64,000 nucleotides of DNA from an uncultured Cytophagales bacterium (GCA_913057175.1 CAJXNP010000002.1:310001-374000), one strand, 5' to 3'; shown: positions 9,279 through 19,256, counted from the stretch's first letter. The notes: generated from the letters alone by a model not told the origin. Numbers and translations are program-made.

Positions 9279-10382
9279 TTAAACAACTTTAAATAAGAAG
9301 GATTCCAGGGTAAGACCCGGACCAAAAGCCAGTGAAATAAGTTTGTCGCCAACGTTTTTATGCGTCAAACCGTTCCTTATTTTTTCGATAACAAAAATGA
9401 TTGTAGGCGAGGACATGTTACCATATTCAGCCAGAACGGCATGAGATGCACAATTTTTTTCGTGACATATACCAAGCTGTTTTTCAACTACATCCAGTAT
9501 TTTTTTACCACCGGGGTGAATAGCAAAATGAGATATATTCTCATAAGAAAAAGTAGATTTTTCCATTAATTTATCCACGAGCTCACTGATGCCATTTTTG
9601 ATCAAATCAGGAATGTAATTGCTCAATCTCATTTCAAAACCATGATCCCCGATATTCCAGGCCATATTTTCTCCATAGTCCGAATAGAGTTCACAGTGTT
9701 CACCTTCAAATTTCAGATTAACACCTTTGCCGGGATTACTTTCTACGAGCAATGCGGCAGCTCCATCTCCAAACAACGCAGCGGAAAGTAAATGGTCATT
9801 TTCCTTACTATTCTGAAAATGTAGGCTACACATTTCCACGCATACAACCAGCACTTTGGCATTATCCTCAGATTCACAAAATGCACGGGCTACCTTCAGC
9901 GCATTAAATGCAGCATAACATCCCATAAAATTAATAGCTGTCCTTTTGACTGTCGTATTTAGCCTTAATTCATTTATCAAATCGATATCCAAACCCGGGG
10001 CATACATACCTGTACAACTCACCGTTATCAAATGAGTAATATCCTCAAGATGGATTTGATCAGCAGAATGGAGGCAGTTGAAGATTGCATTTTTGGAAAG
10101 ATCAATGACTTTTTCCCTGAATTTTGAAAGTCTCTCAAATGTAGAAGGGATCGGTTCCAGGTTTATGCTTTTTGGGTAAAATTGATATTCTTCCACCTCA
10201 TTGCCATAATCAGGGATCACCGAGTATCGATGCAGGATTCCGGTTGCTTTATACAATGCTTTAAGCTTTCTTTCTTCCTCTTCATTAAGTTGAAGCGAAC
10301 GAGTCATAAATCTGCAAATCTCACTTTGAGAAGTTTTATAACTTCCCGCTGCTGTACCAATAGCGGTGATAAAAGCTTGCAT
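9279..10382 (-). CDS. Type III polyketide synthase (chalcone synthase-like)
   Basis: A 367-residue homodimeric-type ketosynthase with the full catalytic triad: Cys155 in INFMGCYAAFN, His289 in FAIHPGGKK, and Asn322 in AEYGNMSSPT. GDGAAALLVE and the C-terminal SLAFGPGLTLESFL are family signatures. Such enzymes extend an acyl-CoA starter with malonyl-CoA and cyclise the chain to pyrones, resorcinols or resorcylates; starter and chain length cannot be read by eye. It is first gene of a two-gene operon with the methyltransferase and is divergent from a UbiA-like prenyltransferase across only 49 bp. There is no fused or adjacent acyl-carrier protein, as expected for type III. Confidence 0.92.
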   Translation of the reverse strand: MQAFITAIGTAAGSYKTSQSEICRFMTRSLQLNEEEERKLKALYKATGILHRYSVIPDYGNEVEEYQFYPKSINLEPIPSTFERLSKFREKVIDLSKNAIFNCLHSADQIHLEDITHLITVSCTGMYAPGLDIDLINELRLNTTVKRTAINFMGCYAAFNALKVARAFCESEDNAKVLVVCVEMCSLHFQNSKENDHLLSAALFGDGAAALLVESNPGKGVNLKFEGEHCELYSDYGENMAWNIGDHGFEMRLSNYIPDLIKNGISELVDKLMEKSTFSYENISHFAIHPGGKKILDVVEKQLGICHEKNCASHAVLAEYGNMSSPTIIFVIEKIRNGLTHKNVGDKLISLAFGPGLTLESFLFKVV

Positions 10383-10431
10383 CTTTTATATTAATCATTT
10401 AAATAATAAATTGTTGTATATTGAGATAATA

Positions 10432-11301
10432 ATGTTTCATAAGTCCACCTGGCTACATCTTCGCTTCCCGTTTTCATTTTTTCTTTTGCCTGTGTACTTA
10501 TTTGCATTGAGCATTTCAAAGAACATTCATGCTTTCGAGACAGTACTAATTTTTATAGTACTACAAATCTTTTTATACCCGGCAAGTAACGGATTTAATA
10601 GCTACTTTGACAAGGATGAAAAGAGTATTGGGGCTTTAAAAAATCCTCCGAAAGTTACCAGGGAACTATATTATGTTTCATTGTTCATGGATTTCATCGC
10701 TTTAATATTGGCTATTTCTGTTGGGTGGTTTTTTATGCTTTCCATCTTACTTTATGGGCTGGCTTCGAAAGCTTATTCTCATCCTTCGGTTCGATTGAAA
10801 AAGTACCCAATTACTGGCTGGATGCTGACAGGGTTTTTCCAGGGTTTTGTTATCTTCCTGGCGTCTATTCAGGGCATCAACCAGCTATCAATGGAAGATT
10901 TATCTCAGTTAAGTTATATTCTTCCGGCAATTCTTTCCACAATTCTCCTTTGGGGATCCTACCCCATGACCCAGGTTTACCAGCACGAAGAAGACGAAAA
11001 AAGAGGCGATAAAACGATAAGTTTGTTACTGGGAATTAAAGGGACGTTTCTCTTTACGGCCATTGTATTTGGTATTGCCAATGCAGGGTTTATCTACTTT
11101 TATTTGACTTACTTTGATTGGCTTCACGCAATAGTCTTTCAACTCTTGCTCACACCCACTCTCATCTATTTTTTAATGTGGTTTTTCAAAATATTGAAGA
11201 ATCCCGACCTGGCAAATTTCAATAAAACAATGGAATTGAATCTCATCTCTTCGGCTTCTCTGAATATGATTTTTCTGATTTTCGCCTTATTGCCGTCTTA
11301 G
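10432..11301 (+). CDS. UbiA-family prenyltransferase
   Basis: About 289 residues with eight or nine hydrophobic segments. The first Asp-rich motif is NSYFDKDEKS (N56, D60, D62), and the second is EEDEKRGDKT after YPMTQVYQH; these bind Mg-diphosphate in UbiA enzymes. The family attaches a prenyl chain to an aromatic acceptor in the inner membrane. The frame also allows a GTG at 10366, but that would lie inside the PKS gene and adds a non-membrane leader, so ATG 10432 is chosen. Its divergence from the PKS/methyltransferase pair suggests it prenylates their aromatic product; a role in quinone synthesis is the alternative. Confidence 0.78.
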   Translation: MFHKSTWLHLRFPFSFFLLPVYLFALSISKNIHAFETVLIFIVLQIFLYPASNGFNSYFDKDEKSIGALKNPPKVTRELYYVSLFMDFIALILAISVGWFFMLSILLYGLASKAYSHPSVRLKKYPITGWMLTGFFQGFVIFLASIQGINQLSMEDLSQLSYILPAILSTILLWGSYPMTQVYQHEEDEKRGDKTISLLLGIKGTFLFTAIVFGIANAGFIYFYLTYFDWLHAIVFQLLLTPTLIYFLMWFFKILKNPDLANFNKTMELNLISSASLNMIFLIFALLPS

Positions 11302-11313
11302 GAAATATGTAAG

Positions 11314-11340
11314 ACTTTAAACCTTTTTTTAAAGTTTTAA
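11314..11340 (+). terminator. Probable terminator hairpin after the UbiA gene
   Basis: Perfect 8-bp stem ACTTTAAA / TTTAAAGT (11314-11321 and 11328-11335) with a 6-nt loop, followed by TTTTAATT. It lies 12 bp after the UbiA stop. The stem is AT-rich, so termination may be weak. Confidence 0.45.
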
Positions 11341-11418
11341 TTCAAACGTATTATCGTAATTTTCTGTAAATCAATTACTTGAATGATTTTTCCTGATTTT
11401 GCACCTAAAATAAATGTA

Positions 11419-11439
11419 TTATAGTATAATGTACTATAA
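11419..11439. repeat. Inverted repeat TTATAGTA-N5-TACTATAA
   Basis: Perfect 8-bp arms (11419-11426, 11432-11439) in the 240-bp gap upstream of the transglutaminase gene, followed by three direct copies of TAAG. It is a candidate operator; no promoter consensus is clear here. Confidence 0.4.
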
Positions 11440-11460
11440 GTAAGTAAGTTAACTTCTTTT

Positions 11461-11481
11461 ATTTAATCTGATAGATTAAAT
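11461..11481. repeat. Inverted repeat ATTTAATCT-N3-AGATTAAAT
   Basis: Perfect 9-bp arms (11461-11469, 11473-11481) with a 3-bp centre, again upstream of the transglutaminase gene. The geometry favours a protein-binding dyad over an RNA hairpin. Confidence 0.4.
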
Positions 11482-11503
11482 TAAACCCTTGAAACACAAT
11501 ATG

Positions 11504-11521
11504 GCAGAGAGAAATCTCTGC
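11504..11521 (+). promoter_or_regulatory. Leader hairpin with GAAA tetraloop, inside a 15-codon mini-ORF
   Basis: GCAGAGA-GAAA-TCTCTGC is a perfect 7-bp stem capped by a GNRA tetraloop, 20 nt before the TTG start at 11542. It sits inside an ATG mini-ORF (11501-11548, MAERNLCLTKPILFC then TGA) whose stop overlaps the TTG start region in another frame. This could be translational coupling or attenuation, or chance. Confidence 0.4.
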
Positions 11522-11541
11522 TTGACTAAACCAATTCTATT

Positions 11542-12645
11542 TTGCTGACAACCTTAAGATTTTTTGGACTTTTAGCAGGATTTTTATTGATGACACTGCA
11601 GGGCCGGGCGCAAACAAATGCCCGGCCTTCTTCTTTTCTCCTTTCTTCGGGCAATTCTGAAATGGAAAATTATGTGATAAGCCGAAATGAATTATTTGCC
11701 AAAATTGACCGCCATGCCTTTGAAGTTTCCGGACATAATATCAACAATCCTGAAGAATTAAGTCAGGCATTATGCCCGGATGAGTTTTCAGAAATGGAAA
11801 AGGTCCGTAGCATTTATTCCTGGATGGCTAAGAATATTGTCTATGACGAAAATGGACTCCGAAATAATCAGCTGCAGCACCAAACGGCTGAAGATGTTTT
11901 TAAAAACAGATTAGGTGTTTGTGAAGGCTTTTCCAATTTATTTCTTACACTTTGCAGCTATGCCAATATTGAAGCCAGGTTTATCCAGGGATATGCCAAG
12001 GAAGATTATTTTTCAAATGAAAAAATTATTGTCTTTCCCAACCATGCATGGAATTCTGTACAGATTAATGGAAAATGGCATCTACTGGATGTAACGTGGG
12101 CATCTTTAAATAAAAATCTCCCGGATTGGAATTTATCGGATAATACAAATGTTGAATATAAGCTCGAAGCAAATTTTTTAATTGATCCGGAAACGTTTAT
12201 TCTTACCCACTTACCTGAAGATCCCTCCTGGCAATTACTGCCTGTACCCGTAGCATTTGATGAATTCTACGAGGAAGATTTTCTCATCAAATCGCCGGAG
12301 ACGAAAATTGATGTACACGAAAGGATTGATTATATCGAAAACCTCGATTCTATTGACCGTGAATTGTATCTGAGCGAAAGAATGGTAGTCAATCATTGGA
12401 ATAAACTTAAAGAATACCGATTGGGAATTGCCTACTACTTTAAGGCCCAGCAGCTTTACAGAATGATTGGAAAGATGAAAGGTAATGCTAAAAATGAAGT
12501 CATCAATTCAATCAGAAAAAATTATCAAAACAGCCTTGACGAACTCAGAAAACTCAATTCAAATGACTTTGGTTTCAAGCATGCTAAGGATCTCATTCCA
12601 ATTATAGAGTCAAGACGAGATCTAATAATGATGAATAATTCCTAG
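11542..12645 (+). CDS. Exported transglutaminase-like protein
   Basis: A 367-residue protein with an N-terminal signal peptide ending near GRAQ (residue 24). The transglutaminase core shows Cys127 in GVCEGFSNL, His168 in PNHAWNSV and Asp183 in HLLDVTWAS, the papain-like triad in the right order. Bacterial members act as periplasmic peptidases or cross-linkers with unknown targets. The C-terminal third is helical and unassigned. The TTG at 11542 is preferred because the next ATG (residue 17) would remove most of the signal peptide; an upstream ATG at 11501 is in a different frame. It is monocistronic. Confidence 0.78.
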   Translation: MLTTLRFFGLLAGFLLMTLQGRAQTNARPSSFLLSSGNSEMENYVISRNELFAKIDRHAFEVSGHNINNPEELSQALCPDEFSEMEKVRSIYSWMAKNIVYDENGLRNNQLQHQTAEDVFKNRLGVCEGFSNLFLTLCSYANIEARFIQGYAKEDYFSNEKIIVFPNHAWNSVQINGKWHLLDVTWASLNKNLPDWNLSDNTNVEYKLEANFLIDPETFILTHLPEDPSWQLLPVPVAFDEFYEEDFLIKSPETKIDVHERIDYIENLDSIDRELYLSERMVVNHWNKLKEYRLGIAYYFKAQQLYRMIGKMKGNAKNEVINSIRKNYQNSLDELRKLNSNDFGFKHAKDLIPIIESRRDLIMMNNS

Positions 12646-12735
12646 TTTCCGAGAATAGCAAATGCACGAAACTTGACATTTCCTTTGTTTGGTATCAACT
12701 TGCAAATTACTTTTAAAAATACGCCACCGTTTATT

Positions 12736-12743
12736 TAGATTTG
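12736..12743 (+). promoter_or_regulatory. Candidate -7 element (TAGATTTG) for recJ
   Basis: TAGATTTG matches TAnnTTTG and lies 22 nt before the recJ ATG. A TTTT, not TTG, is found 21 nt upstream, so the -33 match is weak. If used, it would drive the recJ-lptB-GH3 run. Confidence 0.35.
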
Positions 12744-12765
12744 TGGCTTCAATTGATAACCGGTT

Positions 12766-14469
12766 ATGACAAAAAGGTGGATTTTTCCTGAAGAACAGAA
12801 TGATGAAGATGCAAGCAGGTTATCCGATGAGTTAAACATCAGTGAAGTACTTTCAAAAATCCTTATCCAGAGAGGAATAGTAAGTTTCCAGCAAGCAAAA
12901 GAATTTTTCAGGCCTTCCCTGGACCTACTACATGATCCTTTCTTACTGAAGGATATTAAGAAGGCTATTCATAGACTTAATTCGGCGATTGCAAACAATG
13001 AGAAGATACTGATTTATGGCGATTATGATGTAGATGGCACTACAGCCGTATCGTTAGTGTATGGCTTTCTCAGGCATTTTCATGCAAACTTTAATTACTA
13101 CATTCCCGACAGGTACAAGGAAGGTTATGGGGTTTCAAAAGAAGGAATAGACTTTGCTAAAGAAAACGGATACACGCTCATTATCACGCTAGATTGCGGC
13201 ATAAAAGCGGTCGAGATGACCAGATACGCTTCCAGGAATAAAATTGATGTAATCGTCTGTGATCACCACCTTCCCGGGGATGAACTTCCTGAAGCAATAG
13301 CAATCATTGATCCCAAACAAAAAGACTGCCCATATCCATATAAAGAACTTTCCGGGTGTGGAATCGGCTTTAAATTTATCCAGGCTTTTTGCCTTGAAAA
13401 TCAGTACGACCCGGATTTTCTATACGAGTACCTGGACCTTGTGGCCATTAGCATAGCATCAGACATCGTACCAATAACTGGCGAAAACAGGATACTCACC
13501 TATCACGGATTGAGAATTTTAAATGATCATCCAAGACCAGGTATCAAAGCTACTATTATGCAATCTGGTTTAAGAGATGAGATCAACATTTCCAATATCG
13601 TATTTGGCATTGGTCCGAGAATCAATGCATCTGGCAGAATGGATCATGCCAAGACTGCAGTAGAATTACTTCTCTCCGAAAAAGAAGAGGATGCTTCTGA
13701 AATCGCCCAGACATTGGACGATAAGAACACACGCCGTCGAAGTTTTGACCTGGAGATTACAATGGAGGCGCTGGAGATGATTGAAAAGAATGAAAAATTC
13801 AAAAAGGCCAAATCGACCGTTCTTTTTAAGGATGACTGGCATAAAGGTGTGATCGGTATCGTTGCCTCCAGATGCCTGGATAAGTTTTACCGTCCTACCA
13901 TTATCCTGACCGAGTCAAACGGAAAAGCAACGGGATCTGCACGATCAGTTACAGGCTTTGATGTGTATGAAGCCATTTCCCAATGTTCAGACCTCCTCGA
14001 CCAATACGGTGGCCATATGTACGCTGCCGGTTTGACACTCGAAGTCGGGAATGTCGATGCGTTTAGAACACGATTTGAAGAAGTTGTTGCAAGTACCATT
14101 CTGGAAGAACAGCTTACGCCACAAATTGAGATTGATGCGGTCATAGATTTAAATGACATTAACAATAAATTTTATCATATCATTGCCCAGATGGCTCCAT
14201 ACGGACCCGGCAACATGCAACCCGTTTTTGTCTCTCACGGATTGAAAATTTCTGGCTATGCCAGGGTACTGAAAGATCAGCATCTTAAGTTTTCTGTTCA
14301 GCAGGAAGAAGAAGACGAAATTTTTGATGTCATTGCTTTTGGCATGGCCCAATACAGCGACTTAGTAGGAAGTGGAATGCGTTTTAGTATGGCGTATTAT
14401 ATTGAGGAAAATAATTTCATGGGCAACACTACGTTGCAGTTGCGGGCTAAGGATATAAAATTTGATTAA
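12766..14469 (+). CDS. recJ: Single-stranded-DNA-specific exonuclease RecJ
   Basis: 567 residues, the usual RecJ length. The DHH phosphoesterase motifs are visible: DYDVDGT (86-92), TLDCG (141-145) and [11 protein letters not shown] (DHH at 166-168). The DHHA1 domain carries [12 protein letters not shown], and the C-terminal OB-type domain follows. RecJ degrades single strands 5' to 3' with Mn/Mg in recombinational and mismatch repair in the cytoplasm. The ATG at 12766 fits the conserved KRWIFPE N-terminus. It is followed by lptB after 2 bp, so the two are probably cotranscribed, a common arrangement that has no known functional meaning. Confidence 0.95.
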   Translation: MTKRWIFPEEQNDEDASRLSDELNISEVLSKILIQRGIVSFQQAKEFFRPSLDLLHDPFLLKDIKKAIHRLNSAIANNEKILIYGDYDVDGTTAVSLVYGFLRHFHANFNYYIPDRYKEGYGVSKEGIDFAKENGYTLIITLDCGIKAVEMTRYASRNKIDVIVCDHHLPGDELPEAIAIIDPKQKDCPYPYKELSGCGIGFKFIQAFCLENQYDPDFLYEYLDLVAISIASDIVPITGENRILTYHGLRILNDHPRPGIKATIMQSGLRDEINISNIVFGIGPRINASGRMDHAKTAVELLLSEKEEDASEIAQTLDDKNTRRRSFDLEITMEALEMIEKNEKFKKAKSTVLFKDDWHKGVIGIVASRCLDKFYRPTIILTESNGKATGSARSVTGFDVYEAISQCSDLLDQYGGHMYAAGLTLEVGNVDAFRTRFEEVVASTILEEQLTPQIEIDAVIDLNDINNKFYHIIAQMAPYGPGNMQPVFVSHGLKISGYARVLKDQHLKFSVQQEEEDEIFDVIAFGMAQYSDLVGSGMRFSMAYYIEENNFMGNTTLQLRAKDIKFD

Positions 14470-14471
14470 GC

Positions 14472-15203
14472 ATGGTGCTGAAAGCAGATAATCTTGTAAA
14501 AGTTTATAAAAAACGAACCGTTGTCAACCATGTTTCGGTCGAGGTGGAGCAAGGCGAAATCGTAGGTCTGCTTGGACCAAACGGAGCTGGAAAAACGACA
14601 TCTTTTTACATGATTGTTGGCTTGATCAGCCCAAATGATGGCACGATTCACCTTGATGATAAAGACATCACCCACGAGCCCATGTATCGAAGAGCAAGAA
14701 TGGGAATTGGCTATCTGGCACAGGAAGCTTCTGTCTTTAGAAAGCTCACCGTTGAGGAAAACCTTATGGCTGTACTGGAGTTAACCAAACTATCCAAGGC
14801 CGAGCAAAAGAAAAAAGCTGAGGCCCTTATTGAAGAATTCAGTCTGGGACACGTTCGTAAAAATATCGGGATGGTGTTAAGCGGAGGCGAAAGAAGGAGG
14901 ACAGAAATTGCCCGGGCGTTGGCAGTTGATCCAAACTTTGTATTATTGGATGAGCCCTTTGCCGGTGTCGACCCGATCGCAGTGGAAGAAATTCAAACCA
15001 TCGTGGCGCAATTAAAAAATAAAAATATTGGTATATTGATCACCGACCACAATGTAAACGAAACCTTGTCTATCACGGACAGAGCCTACCTAATGTTTGA
15101 AGGTAAACTCCTGAAAGCCGGAACAGCTGAAGAACTTGCCAATGACGAGCAGGTCCGGAGGGTTTATCTGGGAAAACATTTCGAGTTGAAAAGGAAAATA
15201 TAG
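14472..15203 (+). CDS. lptB: LPS export ABC transporter ATP-binding protein LptB
   Basis: A 243-residue ABC ATPase: Walker A GPNGAGKT (35-42), Q loop YLAQEASVF, signature LSGGERRR (136-143), Walker [13 protein letters not shown] and the switch His in LITDHNV. The [13 protein letters not shown] segment and overall length are diagnostic for LptB, the cytoplasmic motor that with LptF/G extracts lipopolysaccharide from the inner membrane. The membrane partners are not in the window. It is probably in one operon with recJ and the GH3-like gene (6 bp downstream). Confidence 0.93.
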   Translation: MVLKADNLVKVYKKRTVVNHVSVEVEQGEIVGLLGPNGAGKTTSFYMIVGLISPNDGTIHLDDKDITHEPMYRRARMGIGYLAQEASVFRKLTVEENLMAVLELTKLSKAEQKKKAEALIEEFSLGHVRKNIGMVLSGGERRRTEIARALAVDPNFVLLDEPFAGVDPIAVEEIQTIVAQLKNKNIGILITDHNVNETLSITDRAYLMFEGKLLKAGTAEELANDEQVRRVYLGKHFELKRKI

Positions 15204-15209
15204 TTTTCA

Positions 15210-16742
15210 ATGAGCATCATCAACACATTCTTCACCTGGGTAATGAAAAAGAGGATTCATGACATTGAATTGTTCATGAAATATCCTCTGGAAGTCCAGG
15301 AAGAGTTGATCAGAAACCTTGTCAGCGAAGCCCGATATACTGAATTCGGAAAAGAATTTGGTTTTAAAAGCATCAGAAATTCAAAAGAATTTAAGGAAAG
15401 AGTGCCGATTTTTACTTATGAGAAGCTGTATCCGTATATCGACCGATTATTGAAAGGCGAACAAAATATACTCTGGCACAACAACATTAAGTGGTTTGCC
15501 AAATCATCCGGAACAACCAATGATCGAAGCAAATTTATACCTGTATCAACGGAAGCGCTTGAGGACTGTCATTTTAAAGGTGGCAAGGATATGCTATCCA
15601 TTTATTTTAATAATTATCCCGACTCTAAAATGTTTACCGGGAAAGGATTGGCAATTGGTGGTAGTCAAAGAATTAATCAATACGATACCACATCGAATTC
15701 ATATTACGGTGATGTCTCTGCTGTTATCATGAAAAACCTCCCTTTCTGGGCACAATTGATCCGAACTCCCAAGCTTGAAATTGCACTGATGGGTGAATGG
15801 GAAGAGAAGATTGAAAAAATGGCCCGGACAACCATCGAAGAAAATGTGACAAATATTGCCGGAGTTCCCACCTGGACAATTGTTTTGTTGAACCGGATTT
15901 TGGAGATCACGGGCAAAAAACATTTAAGGGAAGTCTGGCCGGATCTTGAGTTGTTCATCCATGGAGCCGTGGCGTTTGATCCGTACGAAAAAATATTCCA
16001 GCAGCTGATTCCTTTTGAGGATATGAATTACCTGGAAACCTACAATGCTTCTGAAGGTTTTTTTGGTATTCAGGATCAAATGAATGTCAGGGAGTTATTG
16101 CTAATGCTTGACTACGGTATTTATTATGAATTCATTCCTATAGATGAATTGGATAAAGAAAATCCAAAAACCCTTGGTCTGGGCGAAGTAGAAATCGGAC
16201 ACAACTATGCACTATTGATCTCTACCAATGCCGGGCTTTGGCGTTACTTAATTGGCGACACTGTCAGGTTTACATCGTTGAATCCATTCAGAATAAAAAT
16301 ATCCGGCAGGACCAAACATTTTATCAATGCATTTGGGGAGGAAGTAGTGGTGGAAAACGCCGATGCTGCGATTAAAAAGGCCTGCGAAGACACAAATGCT
16401 ATTATTGACAATTATACCGCAGCTCCGATCTTTTTCAGTCGCGGCTCAAAAGGCAGCCATGAATGGATTGTTGAGTTTGTCAATACCCCAAATGACAGAG
16501 AGAAATTTATTCACTCGCTTGATGAGGCTCTACGCAACGTAAATTCGGATTACGATGCCAAGAGATACAAAGACATCGCACTGGAAATGCCACATGTTCA
16601 TTTTGTGGAGAAAGGAACATTTTATGAATGGATGAAAAAAAGAGGCAAACTCGGTGGGCAGAATAAAGTTCCCCGCTTATCCAATAACCGAAAATACGTA
16701 GAAGAAATATTGAAAATGATCGAGGAGGAAAAGGTTTTATAA
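15210..16742 (+). CDS. GH3-family acyl-adenylate enzyme
   Basis: 510 residues of the GH3 superfamily, relatives of plant GH3 auxin-amide synthetases. The ATP-binding loop SSGTTND (99-105), TYNASEGFFG (a second nucleotide motif) and LWRYLIGDTVRF (third motif) are all seen. Plant members adenylate a carboxylate and conjugate it to an amino acid; bacterial substrates are unknown. No signal peptide is present, so it is cytoplasmic. It ends in Leu-stop codons that it shares palindromically with ccmF: TTATAA at 16737-16742 encodes Leu-TAA on both strands. Confidence 0.85.
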   Translation: MSIINTFFTWVMKKRIHDIELFMKYPLEVQEELIRNLVSEARYTEFGKEFGFKSIRNSKEFKERVPIFTYEKLYPYIDRLLKGEQNILWHNNIKWFAKSSGTTNDRSKFIPVSTEALEDCHFKGGKDMLSIYFNNYPDSKMFTGKGLAIGGSQRINQYDTTSNSYYGDVSAVIMKNLPFWAQLIRTPKLEIALMGEWEEKIEKMARTTIEENVTNIAGVPTWTIVLLNRILEITGKKHLREVWPDLELFIHGAVAFDPYEKIFQQLIPFEDMNYLETYNASEGFFGIQDQMNVRELLLMLDYGIYYEFIPIDELDKENPKTLGLGEVEIGHNYALLISTNAGLWRYLIGDTVRFTSLNPFRIKISGRTKHFINAFGEEVVVENADAAIKKACEDTNAIIDNYTAAPIFFSRGSKGSHEWIVEFVNTPNDREKFIHSLDEALRNVNSDYDAKRYKDIALEMPHVHFVEKGTFYEWMKKRGKLGGQNKVPRLSNNRKYVEEILKMIEEEKVL

Positions 16743-19256
16743 TTTCACCTTCGCAAAATCCTTAAACCTCCTGGCCGTAGCAATCCCAAATCCAATCATC
16801 AGCACAAAAGTACCAAGCCACAAAACATTAATGTAGGGTTTTTCGATCGCCTTCATGATGATGTAATCTTTTTGAGTAGTCTGAATGGATAATTCAAAGC
16901 TGTCTTCCTCCGGAAATACATTCACGAAGCTGACCCTGGCCCCAAATTGCTCAGACACTTCAGGAATGTTACCGATCATGTTGTCCTTTACAACAAAAAG
17001 AGGCTCCAGAATTTCATTTTCCGCATCCCCGAAAATCTCAACCAGACCCTTTACAGCCACATCTGTCGGACCAAGATCAATTCCGGCAACATCATTTACC
17101 CTTTCCACACCCTTAAATTCAGCGACGTAATCATTGATGAAAAATCGCTCTCCAGCCCGCACCTTTTTGCTCTCAGGCTCACTCCAATCCTTTTCCTTTT
17201 CCGGATCAGGAATGGTGCTGATGTGTGTGTATAAATCGCTGGACACGCTTCGTTTGATATCGGGAGAAACCAATAATCCCATAGAAGGATTGACCTGTGC
17301 CCTTGGAAATAATGTAAAGATCTTTTCCCCGCCTTTTTTATAATCTATCTCGTAGTACGTGTTCTCATGGGAAACTTCAACGGTATCTCCCACATCGAAG
17401 ATCACTTCGCCATCATCCTTAATTGATTCCGTTACCCGGTAAAGATATTCCACGCTGGTAGGGGCAAGCTGATATTCCGGCACATAAAATGGTACTTTTT
17501 CGACTTCCTTTCTTCTGCCCTTATAGATCAACTCGTATTCATTCATTTGACGTGGTTCATTCAAGAAGAGTAGGACATTTTCCCTGTTCATTTCATCAGA
17601 AAATTCAGATGAATAGAGCAATCCACTATTATTTAATGACACAACTTTTGAATATCCGGATGAAAATAAAATTCCGATCAGCATAAAGGCTACACCAATG
17701 TGAGCAATAGCGCCACCCGACAAAGAGGGTTTTTTGCTCCAGATACTCCATAAAACCTTGCCATTTGCTGCGATGCTATAAACCGCCGCTGTTAACAATA
17801 TGATATATGAAACCGTTGAGATCTTTGCAAAAACGATGATAATGGCTGAAACCAACAGAGCAATGATAAATGGCGCCACCAATGCTTCAACTATTTTGTT
17901 TTTCTCCATTTTCTTCCAGTAGAATAATTGTCCGGTACCGGAAAGAATGGCAATCAAAACAGCTCCCCAGATCTGGATGTTTGTAAAATATCCTACCTGA
18001 TCTGCAGGGGGGGCAATGTTGGAAGTACCCCCAAATGCCTCAATAATATTATTATAAACAGGTATGGAGGTTGCATACAACACCTGAAATCCCATCAGGC
18101 AAAAGGTAATAGCACCGAGGAATATCCAGAATTCCCTGGAGTAGGTGCTTATTTCTTTATTCGAGGATGGGATATTTTTCCAATGAGCTATCAGAAAATA
18201 GACAGAAATGGCCAGAAATGTCAACATATAAATGAGAAGTTGACCGTTTAGGCCAAGGTCGGTAAATGAATGGACAGAGGCCTCACCTAATACCCCGCTT
18301 CTCGTCAGAAATGTTGCATAGAGAATAAGAATAAAGGTCGCCACTGTCAGGATCATGGCCAGCTTTAAAGCGGTATTGTTATTTTTGAAAATGATCATGG
18401 CGTGCAAACCCGCCACCTGAATGATCCAGGGAACATATACGGCATTTTCGACCGGATCCCAATTCCAGTATCCGCCAAAACTCAATGTTTCATAAGCCCA
18501 GTAAGCGCCCATCAGCTGTCCAAGTCCAAGAATGGCAACGGAAAATATGGTCCATGGCAATGCCGGCTTGATCCAGTCTTGATAATTCTTCGTCCACAGC
18601 CCCGCTATTAAATAAGCAAACGGGATGAGCGTGGTAGCATACCCCAAAAACAAGGTGGGGGGGTGTATGACCATCCAGTAGTTTTGCAGAAGCGGATTAA
18701 GCCCAGTGCCATCTTCCGGAATGAAGTTAGGATCAGCATCAAAGACGGGAGCATCGGTCATCACATCCCTTAAAAGAAGAAAAGGAGAGCTGCCAATTTT
18801 TAAATCGAAGAATACTGCACCCAAAATCATAGAGGTCAGGAATGCCTGGACCAGGGCAAACACTGTCATCATTGGCCCTTCCCAATGCTTGCTGGTTTGA
18901 ATGAGAATAATTCCAAGGATGCAATTCCAGAAGATCCAAAGTAAAAAGCTGCCTTCCTGACCTTCCCAGAAACAGCTTAGTTTATAATAGAATGGTAAGG
19001 TTTTGCTGGCGTGACTCCATGCATAGTGATACTCGAAATGATTACCATAAATGATCGCAAACAAAACAATTACGACACCTAATACGGCACCACTATGGAT
19101 GTAAAATAGAAGCCTTCCGTTTTGAAGCCATCCTTTTTTATTTAAATCATTGTTTGATACTGAAGACTTTAAATAAGAATAGGCGGCAAATAAAGAAAGG
19201 ATAAAAGAAATGATGACAAATAAATGTCCAATGTTACCAATTGCTGTGTTAACCAT
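16737..19256 (-). CDS. ccmF: Cytochrome c haem lyase subunit CcmF/CcsA-like
   Basis: An 839-residue polytopic membrane protein. The WWD haem-handling motif is GGYWNWDPVENAVYVPW, preceded by the GQEGSFLLWIFW block and by conserved periplasmic histidines such as in IHPPTLFLGYA. A large periplasmic C-terminal region of about 280 residues precedes a last transmembrane segment. CcmF transfers haem from CcmE to apocytochrome c. It is longer than the proteobacterial protein (about 650), as is usual in Bacteroidota. It overlaps ccmE by 1 bp (TAATG), implying translational coupling, and is the last gene of the ccmB-C-D-E-F operon. Confidence 0.92.
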   Translation of the reverse strand: MVNTAIGNIGHLFVIISFILSLFAAYSYLKSSVSNNDLNKKGWLQNGRLLFYIHSGAVLGVVIVLFAIIYGNHFEYHYAWSHASKTLPFYYKLSCFWEGQEGSFLLWIFWNCILGIILIQTSKHWEGPMMTVFALVQAFLTSMILGAVFFDLKIGSSPFLLLRDVMTDAPVFDADPNFIPEDGTGLNPLLQNYWMVIHPPTLFLGYATTLIPFAYLIAGLWTKNYQDWIKPALPWTIFSVAILGLGQLMGAYWAYETLSFGGYWNWDPVENAVYVPWIIQVAGLHAMIIFKNNNTALKLAMILTVATFILILYATFLTRSGVLGEASVHSFTDLGLNGQLLIYMLTFLAISVYFLIAHWKNIPSSNKEISTYSREFWIFLGAITFCLMGFQVLYATSIPVYNNIIEAFGGTSNIAPPADQVGYFTNIQIWGAVLIAILSGTGQLFYWKKMEKNKIVEALVAPFIIALLVSAIIIVFAKISTVSYIILLTAAVYSIAANGKVLWSIWSKKPSLSGGAIAHIGVAFMLIGILFSSGYSKVVSLNNSGLLYSSEFSDEMNRENVLLFLNEPRQMNEYELIYKGRRKEVEKVPFYVPEYQLAPTSVEYLYRVTESIKDDGEVIFDVGDTVEVSHENTYYEIDYKKGGEKIFTLFPRAQVNPSMGLLVSPDIKRSVSSDLYTHISTIPDPEKEKDWSEPESKKVRAGERFFINDYVAEFKGVERVNDVAGIDLGPTDVAVKGLVEIFGDAENEILEPLFVVKDNMIGNIPEVSEQFGARVSFVNVFPEEDSFELSIQTTQKDYIIMKAIEKPYINVLWLGTFVLMIGFGIATARRFKDFAKVKL

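Noticed and set aside
10366-10431. GTG 10366 as the UbiA start
   Set aside because: It would overlap the divergent PKS gene and adds a segment not seen in the family; ATG 10432 is preferable.
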